Source of the DNA: Bacillota bacterium
GTDB taxonomy: Bacteria > Bacillota > Clostridia > Lachnospirales > Lachnospiraceae
Length of the DNA stretch: 64,000 nt
Reading direction: 5' to 3'
Assembly (NCBI GenBank): GCA_023435895.1
Contig: JAEZLH010000028.1
Coordinates: forward strand, 186,001-250,000
Positions 1 through 7,907 of this stretch are shown here, piece after piece. The translations under genes and the position numbers were made by a program. The notes beneath the pieces are model-generated. The model was given only the letters and a program-made list of their open reading frames with translations, did no database searches and was not told where the DNA came from. Positions within the stretch are counted from its first letter, which is position 1; every line of letters starts with the position of its first letter.

Positions 1-364
1 TATTAGGTTCATCCGTAAAACCTATTCTTCATTTTTCTAGCATAATTACCTCCGTTTGTTTATGTAATTGCTTTATTGATAGTCCTAATCATAACTCCCG
101 AGGATAAATAATTACTGTAAAACTGTTAAACAAATCCTAAATTGTTATGTTGATTTGAACCGCTTTTCCCAACCTGTATCTTATAAAAATAAAGCTATTT
201 TCACTTCATGGCCCTTTAAACAAACTCTAAACGAAAATTTAATACCTATTTATTTCTTATAATCAAGGAGTTTAGAACTTCAATTTATACTAAAAAAGTA
301 GAAATGACTACAGGAATGGTAACAAAATCAAATTCAGTACCAACCAAAGAAAGGTAATTTTACT
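1..364. other. Left-edge intergenic DNA, no gene seen
   Basis: AT-rich DNA with stops in all frames. On the minus strand a GGAGG at about 47-51 is followed by ATG codons that run into stops within 4-7 codons, so no gene start can be supported. It presumably holds the promoter of the gene at 365. Confidence 0.4.
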
Positions 365-739
365 ATGACTTCTATTATTATGGAAATTGATTCTATAGCA
401 GCAAATCTTGCAATGCTAACATTATTTATAGTTTTGGCAAAATTTATTACCAAACGAACTGGGCCTAAAAAACTCGACACAAAATTAATGAAAATACACA
501 AACCTTCAACCTATGTCTTATTAATTACAGGAATAATACATATGTTTACTTCTTTTGTTTATCTAGATCGTTTAGGAATTTCCCCTTATATATTAGGTTT
601 TGTATGTCTCTTTTCTATTATTGGTGCTGCTTTAACTTTTATCAAAAGAAAAAAGATCGGTAAAAAATGGTTGTTCTGGCATAGAACTTGCTCCATAATT
701 GCATTAGTTACTCTTTTTGTTCATCCCATCTTGAAATAA
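365..739 (+). CDS. Small four-helix membrane protein, possible b-type heme binder
   Basis: 124 aa, start supported by GAAAGG upstream. Four hydrophobic segments are visible (about residues 10-28, 47-65, 72-92 and 105-122). Histidines sit at helix positions typical of bis-His heme ligands: His45 in MKIHK, His59 in IIHM, His106 in FWHRT and His118 near the end in FVHP. This spacing recalls the membrane domain of ferric-reductase or cytochrome b561-like proteins, but the protein is short and has no flavin or NAD domain. It stands alone, with no co-directional partner before the efflux pump more than 1.4 kb away. Membrane location is well supported; heme binding is inference from the histidine pattern. 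Confidence 0.65.
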   Translation: MTSIIMEIDSIAANLAMLTLFIVLAKFITKRTGPKKLDTKLMKIHKPSTYVLLITGIIHMFTSFVYLDRLGISPYILGFVCLFSIIGAALTFIKRKKIGKKWLFWHRTCSIIALVTLFVHPILK

Positions 740-964
740 TGAAAGTATATTCAAGTTTCTTTCAATGTGTATAACCCAGACCAAAATCCTTCACCTGTCC
801 GGTCTATGGAAATCATAGTTCTGTTCTAGTGGAAATCATGATTCCTAAAACATGCAGAGCAATTAGCAATAAGCAAATGCCTGACGTTGCTCATATTCGC
901 AAGTCTTCTTGTGCTTTCTTTTCTACTCCCCATCTCATTGGAGTGTTCTTTTGACAAATAGCCC
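740..964. other. Intergenic DNA after the small membrane protein
   Basis: No gene supported. The ten-base string TGGAAATCAT occurs twice within about 30 bases near 808-840. A weak minus-strand frame (996-1181, TTG start) on the far side of the terminator has no good ribosome site. Confidence 0.35.
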
Positions 965-992
965 AAAAAGGGCAGCCCTTACGGACCGCCCT
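965..992 (-). terminator. Rho-independent terminator of the TetR gene
   Basis: Read on the minus strand: a 9-bp stem (983-991 with 970-978, two G-U pairs), a GTAA loop and then five T residues (965-969). It lies about 180 bases after the TetR stop codon. Confidence 0.7.
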
Positions 993-1173
993 TCTCTATA
1001 TCATCGATATTACTACTATATTTAGCTTTAGAATATATATGTTCCCCCATTTGATCCAATGCCTTAAATGGTTGAACAACAACTTTATTTCATTGTGTAA
1101 GGTCACACTATAAAGCTTTTTCGTAATTTTTTCAGCATTGTTCTTCATTAAAATCGGCAACATAAAAGAACTG

Positions 1174-1836
1174 TTATTCAATCAAAAATCTACTCCTTAA
1201 TAGTTCAACCAATTCATCCACAAATAAATACGTACTGTCCTGATTTATGATATCCATATATTCTACACTTAACAATTGGTACAGCAGAAGCCTATAGTAT
1301 TCCTTAATGGCTGTAGGAATCGAAATATTATCATCCGAATCCTTAACCTCTATAATACCCGGCAACATCATTTTTAGCTGTGCGCAAATAAGGTGGATGG
1401 AAACCTGTTTACAGTAACCTTTTTGAACGGCACTATCGAAAAAGCACTCAAACCGTTTTTGTGTGTAGTCAAGTGCTATCCTATAATCTGATAGAATATT
1501 TGGAAATTTACACTCTAAATGCACTAAAAATTTGGAACTAGAATATGCACCTGTAATAACTCCCTCAAAATATATATTCGATAAGCATTCAACAATCCCA
1601 TTGATACCCTGATCTGTTGTAAATTGTACTGCATTCAAATGATTGATTCGTTCATTTATAATCTCACGTATAATATCTTCTTTGCTCTTTAAATACTTAT
1701 AAATAGTTGCTTTACTGATTTTAACCTGCTTCGCAACCTCGTCCATTGAGATTCCTTCAATGCCGTGCTTTACATAGAGAGAAAAAACATGGTGTATCAA
1801 ACAGCTTTTCTCGTCACAAGTAATTGACAATGGCAT
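1174..1836 (-). CDS. TetR/AcrR-family transcriptional repressor
   Basis: 220 aa, start ATG preceded by GGAGG at 8-base spacing. The N-terminus carries the TetR helix-turn-helix (about residues 10-55) with the family pattern GIEGISMDEVAKQ followed by ISKATIYKYLKSKEDI. The rest is the all-helical ligand-binding and dimer domain. It is divergent from the efflux pump at 2209, and three near-identical palindromes fill the shared promoter region, so auto-repression plus control of the pump is the natural reading. The inducer is not predictable. A terminator follows. Confidence 0.88.
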   Translation of the reverse strand: MPLSITCDEKSCLIHHVFSLYVKHGIEGISMDEVAKQVKISKATIYKYLKSKEDIIREIINERINHLNAVQFTTDQGINGIVECLSNIYFEGVITGAYSSSKFLVHLECKFPNILSDYRIALDYTQKRFECFFDSAVQKGYCKQVSIHLICAQLKMMLPGIIEVKDSDDNISIPTAIKEYYRLLLYQLLSVEYMDIINQDSTYLFVDELVELLRSRFLIE

Positions 1837-1887
1837 ACACTATTCCTCCATATCTTCGTTTTAAATTTGGAAAATAATATTCTATCA

Positions 1888-1949
1888 TCAGTTTAAACTA
1901 AATAATTGATATCAGTTTAAACTAAATTGTTGACATTAGTTTAAACTGA
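1888..1949. promoter_or_regulatory. Three tandem operators, probably for the TetR repressor
   Basis: Three copies of a 14-bp site with palindromic core AGTTTAAACT: 1888-1901 and 1912-1925 (TCAGTTTAAACTAA) and 1936-1949 (its exact reverse complement). Centres are 24 bp apart both times. The third copy exactly fills most of the spacer of the pump promoter. Confidence 0.85.
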
Positions 1950-1958
1950 TGTTATCAT
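1930..1958 (+). promoter_or_regulatory. Efflux pump promoter
   Basis: TTGACA (1930-1935), 17-bp spacer, TATCAT (1953-1958). Operator 3 lies inside the spacer, so bound repressor would block RNA polymerase. The leader to the start codon is about 245 bases and contains a perfect AAAGGAGG at 2025-2032 that is not followed by any start codon. Confidence 0.8.
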
Positions 1959-2208
1959 TGCAATACTTATTTGTCAAGGAATTCATGTATATAAGTATAA
2001 ATAAGTTCACACACTCACAAACTTAAAGGAGGTTTTAGTAAACAATATTTCAGGATCTAAAAACAGGCTAACATACAATAATCTCTAGGAGTGCAATAAA
2101 GGCGCTATATTAGGTAACAATCTTATTATTCAAAGGTTCGTAATGAGAGAATAAATACATGTTAAGCTAACCATCACTATATCAACTTAAAAACGGAGAA
2201 AACATTTG

Positions 2209-3672
2209 ATGAATACACAAGAATTTTCTATGAAGAAAGCATTTTTACAACTAACAGCTGTGATATTTGGCATGTTCATGGTTATTTTGGATAGTACTGT
2301 CGTGAATGTCGCTATGAATACCTTAACAAAAGATTTACACGCTTCCATTTCAACTATGCAATGGACAATTACTGGCTACACATTGGCGGTAGCAGCGGTA
2401 ATACCCTTAGCAGGGTGGATGATGGATCATTTTGGAGCTAAAAAAATCTTTATCATCTCCATTATATTCTTCACCTTAGGCTCACTTCTTTGCTCCTTTG
2501 CAAGTACCCCAGAGCAATTAATCATATTTCGCGTAATTCAAGGCTTGGGTGGCGGTATGGTTGCGCCAATTGGCTTTGCAATGGTTTTCCGTATTGCACC
2601 ACCTGATAAAGTTGGTGCCTTAATGGGCATGATTGGTATTCCTATGCTACTTGGACCAGCTCTTGGCCCTTTACTTGCTGGTTATTTTGTTGAATATCAA
2701 ACTTGGCATTGGATTTTCTTAGTAAATGTTCCAGTGGGAATAGTTGCTGTATTATTTGCAGTTAAATTCTTGCCACATTTCGATCGCAAACCAGCACCAA
2801 AACTCGATATTTTAGGCATGATTCTAGCTCCGATTGCTTTTTCCATGCTTGCTTATGGAGTGAGTGAAAGTTCGAAAGGTTGGAGTGAAAAAAGCACCTT
2901 ATTAGGCCTTATCGTCGGTGGGCTTGCTTTGATTTTATTTGTGATTGTCGAACTGAGTCATACTAATCCAATTTTGGAATTAAGGGTATTTAAGTCCCCT
3001 AGTTTTGCACTCGGAGCTGTCACAACCTGGCTAATGCAAATTGCCCTTTTTGGAATGTTTTTAATTATTCCATTGTTTTTACAGACGATTAAAGGCTTTA
3101 CTCCACTAGAAACCGGACTTGTTATCTTCCCACAAGCAATTGCTTCTGGGCTAATGATGCCGATTAGTGGAAAGCTATATGACAAATTTGGAGCTCGACC
3201 TTTGGCAATTGTAGGTCTTGCCATTGTTACCGGAACGCTTTTTACGCTTTCACACTTAAGTATTGATAGTAGCAAAACTTTCTTTATCTTATGTCAAATT
3301 TCAATGGGTCTTGGCATGGGAACTACAATGATGGCATTAAACACACATGTATTACAGTCAGCACCTCGTGAACTTGTAAATCGTGTAACACCACTTACAT
3401 CAGCGATGCAACAGATAATGGTTTCATTTGCAGTAGCAGGTATGATAAGTTTCTTAACCTCTAGATCAACTCATTACATGAGTACAATAAAAGACCCAGC
3501 AGATATCAATGCTAAATTGAATGCAATGGTAAGTTCATTTGGAGATACTTTTCTACTTGCATCAGGAATTGCTATAATCGGCTGGTTAATCGCTTGGACT
3601 TTGAAGAGACCGAAAATGCAAAAAACTGGCGAAGGAAATCAGCCAAATGCTGCAATGATGTCAGGTCACTAA
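2209..3672 (+). CDS. DHA2-family (EmrB/QacA type) 14-helix MFS drug transporter
   Basis: 487 aa from ATG 2209, chosen over TTG 2206 because CGGAGAA lies at proper spacing. The first helix has the DHA2 signature LDSTVVNVAMNTL (about residues 27-39). Motif C, a glycine/proline-rich antiporter signature, is seen around residues 140-160 (GIPMLLGPALGPLLAGYF). About 14 hydrophobic segments are visible, as expected for drug:H+ antiporters of this family. The gene is transcribed from the operator-overlapped promoter at 1930 and is followed by two terminators. It likely exports a toxic compound sensed by the divergent TetR protein; the substrate is unknown. Confidence 0.92.
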   Translation: MNTQEFSMKKAFLQLTAVIFGMFMVILDSTVVNVAMNTLTKDLHASISTMQWTITGYTLAVAAVIPLAGWMMDHFGAKKIFIISIIFFTLGSLLCSFASTPEQLIIFRVIQGLGGGMVAPIGFAMVFRIAPPDKVGALMGMIGIPMLLGPALGPLLAGYFVEYQTWHWIFLVNVPVGIVAVLFAVKFLPHFDRKPAPKLDILGMILAPIAFSMLAYGVSESSKGWSEKSTLLGLIVGGLALILFVIVELSHTNPILELRVFKSPSFALGAVTTWLMQIALFGMFLIIPLFLQTIKGFTPLETGLVIFPQAIASGLMMPISGKLYDKFGARPLAIVGLAIVTGTLFTLSHLSIDSSKTFFILCQISMGLGMGTTMMALNTHVLQSAPRELVNRVTPLTSAMQQIMVSFAVAGMISFLTSRSTHYMSTIKDPADINAKLNAMVSSFGDTFLLASGIAIIGWLIAWTLKRPKMQKTGEGNQPNAAMMSGH

Positions 3673-3693
3673 TCGATGATTCTTAAGTACTGG

Positions 3694-3728
3694 CACCGCT
3701 AGGTACGCATCCATAGCGGAGCGTTTTT
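3694..3728 (+). terminator. Terminator after the efflux gene
   Basis: CCGCTA (3696-3701) pairs with TAGCGG (3714-3719) and is followed by a short GC stretch and TTTTT. Confidence 0.6.
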
Positions 3729-3760
3729 GTGAACAAGAACGCAATCTCCTCATTCATTAA

Positions 3761-3797
3761 AAGATCGAATGGCGCTCGTCACCATTCGATCTTTTTT
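3761..3797. terminator. Strong, probably bidirectional terminator
   Basis: Perfect 12-bp stem (3761-3772 with 3782-3793), 9-base loop and six T residues on the plus strand. Four A residues upstream give a shorter T run on the minus strand, so it may also stop the minus-strand ketosynthase transcript. A perfect 14-bp palindrome TTGGGGTACCCCAA follows at 3815-3828. Confidence 0.85.
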
Positions 3798-3901
3798 GGG
3801 CTCTTTGTCAAGGCTTGGGGTACCCCAATCTAAAGTTTAGAACCTTTTTTTGTTTTAGTCTTTGATAAGCACTGAGTATGTCGCTAAATAATCAAAATAG
3901 T

Positions 3902-4150
3902 TTATTTCTCTTTCTTATGAACCATTTCATTAATCTTAATATCTGGATGGTGGTAACGTTCAACGCCAAGTGTTCTCTTTTTAAATTGTATCGCAGTTTT
4001 TGGGCACCATTGGATACAAGCAAAACACTGAGACCGTTCAGTCTCTTCATCCTGTTTAAGGTCCTTAAGTTCTAATGGATTATTGCATTTGTTCTTTACC
4101 CCATTCAAAAAGCATTTATTACAGATATTTTTTAAAGAGCAACGAAGCAT
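3902..4150 (-). pseudogene. C-terminal remnant of an EFR1-type 4Fe-4S ferredoxin protein
   Basis: The 82-residue frame from ATG 4150 ends with CFACIQWCPKTAI and then VERYHHPDIKIN. That arrangement (second 4Fe-4S motif CxxCxxxCP followed by a basic segment and RYHHP-IKI) is the C-terminus I associate with EFR1-family ferredoxin proteins, which normally have a flavodoxin-like N-terminus and a first Cx2Cx2CxxxCP motif. Here the flavodoxin part is absent and the first cysteine motif (CSLKNICNKCFLNG) is degenerate. The frame overlaps the end of the ketosynthase gene by 32 bases. It could instead be a translationally coupled mini-ferredoxin, but loss of the first cluster favours a gene remnant. Confidence 0.6.
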
Positions 4151-5348
4151 TATGTCCGCCAAACCCAAAGCCGTTTGATATCGCATAATTTGTTTCATAC
4201 TTGATTGCCTTATTAGGGACATAATCTAAATCGCAGTATTCATCCGGAACAGTTAAGTTGATGGTAGGTGGTATAAGTCCTTCCTCCATAACTTTCAATG
4301 ATATGATAGCTTCAATTCCACCAGCCGCACCAAATAAATGACCCGTCATTGACTTTGTAGCATTAACTTTTAGACGATAAGCATCTTCCTTGAATACAGC
4401 CTTAATCGCATTTGTTTCGGATTTATCACCTTCCGGAGTTCCTGTTGCATGTGCATTAATATAATCGACTTGTTCGGGTGATATCCCCGCCATATCAAGA
4501 GCTGATTTCATAGATCTTTCTGCTCCGTGATAGTCTGGACTTGTAATATGGCAAGCGTCAGTACTCGCACCGTATCCTATAATTTCACCAAGTATGTTGG
4601 CTCCGCGATTTTTGGCATGCTCCAGTTCCTCAAGGAATAAAATACCCGAACCTTCCGACATTACAAACCCATCCCTCAGTTTATCAAAAGGGCGGCACGC
4701 TTCTTCTGGATTTTCATTGTTTGTGGACATTGCATGCATATTAGTAAAACCTGAAAACGAAAAAGGATTAATTGCAGCTTCTGTCCCACCGGCAATCACC
4801 GCATCTGTATAGCCGTGTCTGATATTTAAAAAAGCTTCTCCAATGGCTTGATTGGATGTCGCACAAGCCGACACCGGAGAAAAACTAGGTCCTGTAAAGC
4901 CTGTTTTGATGGCTATAATACCCGCTGCCATATTGGTAATCATCATTGGAACTGTGAAAGGGGAGACCCGCTTATTCCCCCTGGTTAAGAATTCCTCATG
5001 ATTTTTAATAGTTGTTTTTAAGCCACCAATACCTGAACCTACATAAATACCTACTCTGCTTTTATCAAAATCTGTTTCCTGAACATTTGCCATTTCAATT
5101 GCTTGTTTTGCTGCTGCATAAGCATATTGAATGAACAAATCATATCGATTGATTTCTTTCCCATCAAAATAATCCTTATTAGAGAAATTTTCAATATATC
5201 CGGCGATACGCGAAGGTATTTCCGAAAAAGCCGAATCAGAAATCCTCTTTATCCCACTCCTTCCATTAAGAACATTGTCCCAAAAAGTGTTAACATTGTT
5301 ACCTAATGGAGAAATCACTCCATATCCTGTAACTACGACTCGTTTCAT
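4119..5348 (-). CDS. Beta-ketoacyl-ACP synthase II (FabF-like)
   Basis: 409 aa from the ATG at 5348 (MKRVVVTGYG), chosen over the upstream in-frame start because AGGAG lies 10 bases before it. The Cys-His-His condensing triad is complete: Cys in VSACATSNQAIG, His in NAHATGTPEGD and His in KSMTGHLFGAAGG. The length is normal for FabF. It condenses malonyl-ACP with an acyl-ACP. No fab operon, ACP or acyltransferase surrounds it, so this is probably a second, specialised ketosynthase. It follows the MarR-regulated small protein and the QueG-like gene with a TetR fragment between. Family assignment is sure; pathway role is not. Confidence 0.85.
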   Translation of the reverse strand: MKRVVVTGYGVISPLGNNVNTFWDNVLNGRSGIKRISDSAFSEIPSRIAGYIENFSNKDYFDGKEINRYDLFIQYAYAAAKQAIEMANVQETDFDKSRVGIYVGSGIGGLKTTIKNHEEFLTRGNKRVSPFTVPMMITNMAAGIIAIKTGFTGPSFSPVSACATSNQAIGEAFLNIRHGYTDAVIAGGTEAAINPFSFSGFTNMHAMSTNNENPEEACRPFDKLRDGFVMSEGSGILFLEELEHAKNRGANILGEIIGYGASTDACHITSPDYHGAERSMKSALDMAGISPEQVDYINAHATGTPEGDKSETNAIKAVFKEDAYRLKVNATKSMTGHLFGAAGGIEAIISLKVMEEGLIPPTINLTVPDEYCDLDYVPNKAIKYETNYAISNGFGFGGHNASLLFKKYL

Positions 5349-5361
5349 ATAATATTTTCTC

Positions 5362-5733
5362 CTATTCGTCAATACTGGCGTAAAATTGGTTCTTTATATT
5401 CATCATCACATTGGTAAAATTTTCTTCACCAAGAATTCTACGATATTGCAGCACACCCTTAACACTCATTAGAGCAGATATAGCAACTTCATTCGATTTA
5501 GTAGCGCTGGCATACTTTTTAACTAACAGTTCCAACAAGTCAATTTCAACCATACATAATTTTTTTATCATTTCTCTGAGTTTATCTGACAAATTTTCAC
5601 AATCAGACTGCAGACTTAAAATAGGGCAGATTTCATCCGATGCGATAGTATTTACTCTGCTTTCAATAAATGACCCAATTATATCTTTAAAACATTTTCC
5701 TGATTTGTAAGCAAAATTAATACAAAATTCATA
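5362..5733 (-). pseudogene. TetR-like C-terminal domain remnant without DNA-binding domain
   Basis: An uninterrupted frame of about 123 residues begins inside the last bases of the QueG-like gene and ends 13 bases before the ketosynthase start. It has no ATG. The only candidate start is TTG 5592 (76 residues), with no ribosome-binding site. The helical text (for example DIIGSFIESRVNTIASDE and LREMIKKLCMVEIDLLELL) resembles the C-terminal ligand domain of TetR/AcrR regulators. The N-terminal helix-turn-helix is missing, the QueG-like gene occupying its place. I read this as a regulator fused into its neighbour by deletion; the family call rests on pattern only. Confidence 0.45.
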
Positions 5734-6763
5734 TTATGTTCCGTTCTCCACAAATCATCTTAGCCATCTCTCGGATTTTCATATTTTCATTTTGACAAGC
5801 GCTTATAATATATGGCTTGTAACGATCATCATAGTTATTACGCATAAAATTCAATGCATTTACTTTCCATTTCCACAATTTATCAGAATTAATATAAAAA
5901 AACTTAGGCTGGACATTCTTACGATAAAATTCCTCATCCATCTCCATAATTTTTTCTGGTGTAAGATATGGAGCCAGTCCAGATAAACCAGGGAAGTTAT
6001 CTACTTCCTCATATTTGCCTTTATTCATCGGGCATACTTCCTGGCATATATCACAACCGTAGAGGCTTTGGCCAAAGGTTTTACTTAATGACTCGTTAGG
6101 TAAATCATCGCCACCAATATTGGTAAGGTATGAGATACATTTCGTTGGAGACATTGTATATGGTGACGAAAGTGAGCCCGATGGGCAAGCCTTGATACAT
6201 CGATTACAAGAATCCGAACAATTCATATGATCAGCCTTACCTATTAGCTCCAGCTTTTGATCAATAAGCCATCCCTGTAATGACACCCATGAGCCTGATG
6301 ACTTTGTATAAAAGAAATTATTCCTTCGAATTGTCCCAAGCCCCGCTTTCATCGCCGCCCATCGTAAACCAACAAGACCAAATTTTCGTTCATTGGCAAA
6401 CCTTAGTCCCAAATCTTCCATATGTTTTTCCATTTTAAGACCTGCCTGAAATTCGTGTGAGTTTTCATCAATGCGACTGTCAAATAAATAGTGTTTTCCT
6501 ATGCTGTTTTGTACTTCCCCTGGTACAACATATTTACCGTACCGCTCGATGACAATGACGACTGATTGTGCCCAGGGGAATAATTTTTGAGGCTCTATCA
6601 GGCGGTATTGCCTTTGATAAAATGTTTCAGACTGTGGTACTTTCTGTATACGTTCTTGCATTCTCAAGCCGTATTCACTCAGCTTTTCTAGTGGTACAAT
6701 GCCACAATCTTCATAACCTAATTCAAGTGCTTTCTCACGAATCGCAAGGCTTAAAAAATCCAT
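5729..6763 (-). CDS. QueG-like double 4Fe-4S protein (epoxyqueuosine reductase family)
   Basis: 344 aa, start preceded by AAAAGGAGAAATG. The C-terminal half shows two cluster motifs as in QueG: CSDSCNRCIKACPSGSL, then CISYLT, then CDICQEVCPMN with the preceding YG. The N-terminal domain has the family texture (ELGYEDCGIVPLEKL; RWAAMKAGLGTIRRNN). Canonical QueG reduces epoxyqueuosine in tRNA to queuosine with cobalamin. This copy differs from textbook QueG in several places and sits in a MarR-regulated cluster with a ketosynthase, not in the queuosine operon next door, so it may be a paralogue with another substrate such as a reductive dehalogenase-like function. Family membership is well supported; exact reaction is open. 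Confidence 0.75.
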   Translation of the reverse strand: MDFLSLAIREKALELGYEDCGIVPLEKLSEYGLRMQERIQKVPQSETFYQRQYRLIEPQKLFPWAQSVVIVIERYGKYVVPGEVQNSIGKHYLFDSRIDENSHEFQAGLKMEKHMEDLGLRFANERKFGLVGLRWAAMKAGLGTIRRNNFFYTKSSGSWVSLQGWLIDQKLELIGKADHMNCSDSCNRCIKACPSGSLSSPYTMSPTKCISYLTNIGGDDLPNESLSKTFGQSLYGCDICQEVCPMNKGKYEEVDNFPGLSGLAPYLTPEKIMEMDEEFYRKNVQPKFFYINSDKLWKWKVNALNFMRNNYDDRYKPYIISACQNENMKIREMAKMICGERNII

Positions 6764-6802
6764 CTTTCATTTCTCCTTTTAATTGCTACTTTCTGACTCC
6801 TA

Positions 6803-7117
6803 CTATTCACTAATTTCTATCACCACATTTTGTGCAAGAGCGAGTCCGCAGGCAACTTCAATTGCTTTAATAACACCACAAGGGACAGGACATGCACCAT
6901 GAGGACAGCATTCTTGGAAGGAACTATAAACCGATCCTTCACCAATTTTTCCAAAACATTCTCTGTATGCATCCACTACCTTAGGTTTCATTTTTAAAGC
7001 AGTGAAATTGGGGCATTCCGAATCAATTAGAAGTTTGGCATATCGATTATCGTCAGACAATGCATTTACTGTTGTGCTAAATCCACAGATTCCAGCATGA
7101 ATATTTACTTGAGACAT
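6803..7117 (-). CDS. Small cysteine-rich conserved protein (DUF6951-like)
   Basis: 104 aa from ATG 7117 (MSQVNIHAGICGFST), with AAAGGAA at proper spacing; the longer frame to 7150 would start inside the operator. It has seven cysteines, including AGICGF near the start, ECPNF, ECCPHGACPVPC and ACGLA, which suggests metal or Fe-S binding or a thiol role. I recall similar short proteins under a DUF6951 label but am not certain of the number. It is the first gene of the MarR-controlled transcript leading into the QueG-like gene, 39 bases downstream. Function unknown. Confidence 0.6.
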   Translation of the reverse strand: MSQVNIHAGICGFSTTVNALSDDNRYAKLLIDSECPNFTALKMKPKVVDAYRECFGKIGEGSVYSSFQECCPHGACPVPCGVIKAIEVACGLALAQNVVIEISE

Positions 7118-7138
7118 ATAGAAATTCCTTTCACAACT

Positions 7139-7158
7139 GTGTACATACACACATTATA
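7139..7158 (-). promoter_or_regulatory. Promoter -10 and MarR operator of the Cys-rich protein operon
   Basis: On the minus strand, TATAAT (7153-7158) is followed after 2 bp by a GTGTA-N2-TACAC palindrome (7139-7150). The same operator stands in the same place at the marR promoter. No good -35 is seen. Confidence 0.75.
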
Positions 7159-7232
7159 CAAAATAAAATACTGACTTACTATCAGCAACCGCCTTTAATC
7201 GCGTGTGAAACTTACTGAAAACTATGTTATTT

Positions 7233-7667
7233 TCACGAATCCAACGACTCTAACTTTTGAAGAATAGAATCAAGCATGTTTATTTCCTCATCTGAAAGAA
7301 GCTTACTAATTGCAATTTGTGCCTCTTTCCAATATGGATAAGCATCCTCTAAAAATTTTAAACCTTTCGTAGTCAGTGTGATTGTGTATGCTTTTGAGTG
7401 CTGCTCGTTAATACTATTGACAAACTCCCTATCTTCAAGCAACTTTATATTTCTAATAAGAGTTGTGCGTTCTAATCGACATACCTTTGACAACTCTACC
7501 ATTGTAATGGATCCTGCTCTTTTAATATTCGCCAATAGAGCATATTGAGTTGCTTTAAGCCCACTAGGTTCTAAAAATTTATCATACAAGTGAGTTACAG
7601 TTCGGGAAGCGCGTCTTATTTTGTTACACTGGCACTCCTTAGCCTCTAAATATTTCTCGTCAACCAT
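7233..7667 (-). CDS. MarR-family transcriptional regulator
   Basis: 144 aa, start with AAGGAGG. A winged-helix MarR core is visible (about residues 25-110): LKATQYALLANIKRAGSITMVELSKVCRLERTTLIRNIKLLEDREFV, followed by a KAYTITLTTKGLKFL wing. Two cysteines near the N-terminus (ECQCNK) could sense oxidants or metals. It is autoregulated to judge from the palindrome at its own promoter, and the matching palindrome before 7117 makes it the likely repressor of the downstream Fe-S/ketosynthase cluster. Confidence 0.88.
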   Translation of the reverse strand: MVDEKYLEAKECQCNKIRRASRTVTHLYDKFLEPSGLKATQYALLANIKRAGSITMVELSKVCRLERTTLIRNIKLLEDREFVNSINEQHSKAYTITLTTKGLKFLEDAYPYWKEAQIAISKLLSDEEINMLDSILQKLESLDS

Positions 7668-7707
7668 TGTAATTCCTCCTTCAAAAAATTTAATCCTATG
7701 AGCTTAC

Positions 7708-7750
7708 GTGTATATACACATATAATATCAATGATTTTTATATTTGTCAA
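7708..7750 (-). promoter_or_regulatory. marR promoter with palindromic operator
   Basis: Minus strand: TTGACA (7745-7750), 17-bp spacer, TATTAT (7722-7727), then after 2 bp the perfect 12-bp palindrome GTGTATATACAC (7708-7719) at the expected transcription start. Confidence 0.85.
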
Positions 7751-7907
7751 ATACTGATCGTTAATTTTTCATTTAATTCTCTTAATATATCCTATACTAA
7801 TATCTTCAAAATAGATTTTATAGCTTTATAGAAATGAATCGCTTCGATTAAATTGATACCCCGTTAAATAACATCGCAGCAGACAGGTTTCCAATATAAA
7901 TGATTTA

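Noticed and set aside
996..1181. 61-codon minus-strand frame after the TetR gene
   Set aside because: TTG start overlapping the TetR stop, no ribosome site at the right distance and no recognisable protein text.
3878..4075. 65-codon plus-strand frame
   Set aside because: Antisense to the ferredoxin remnant, whose cysteine motif is clearly the real coding strand.
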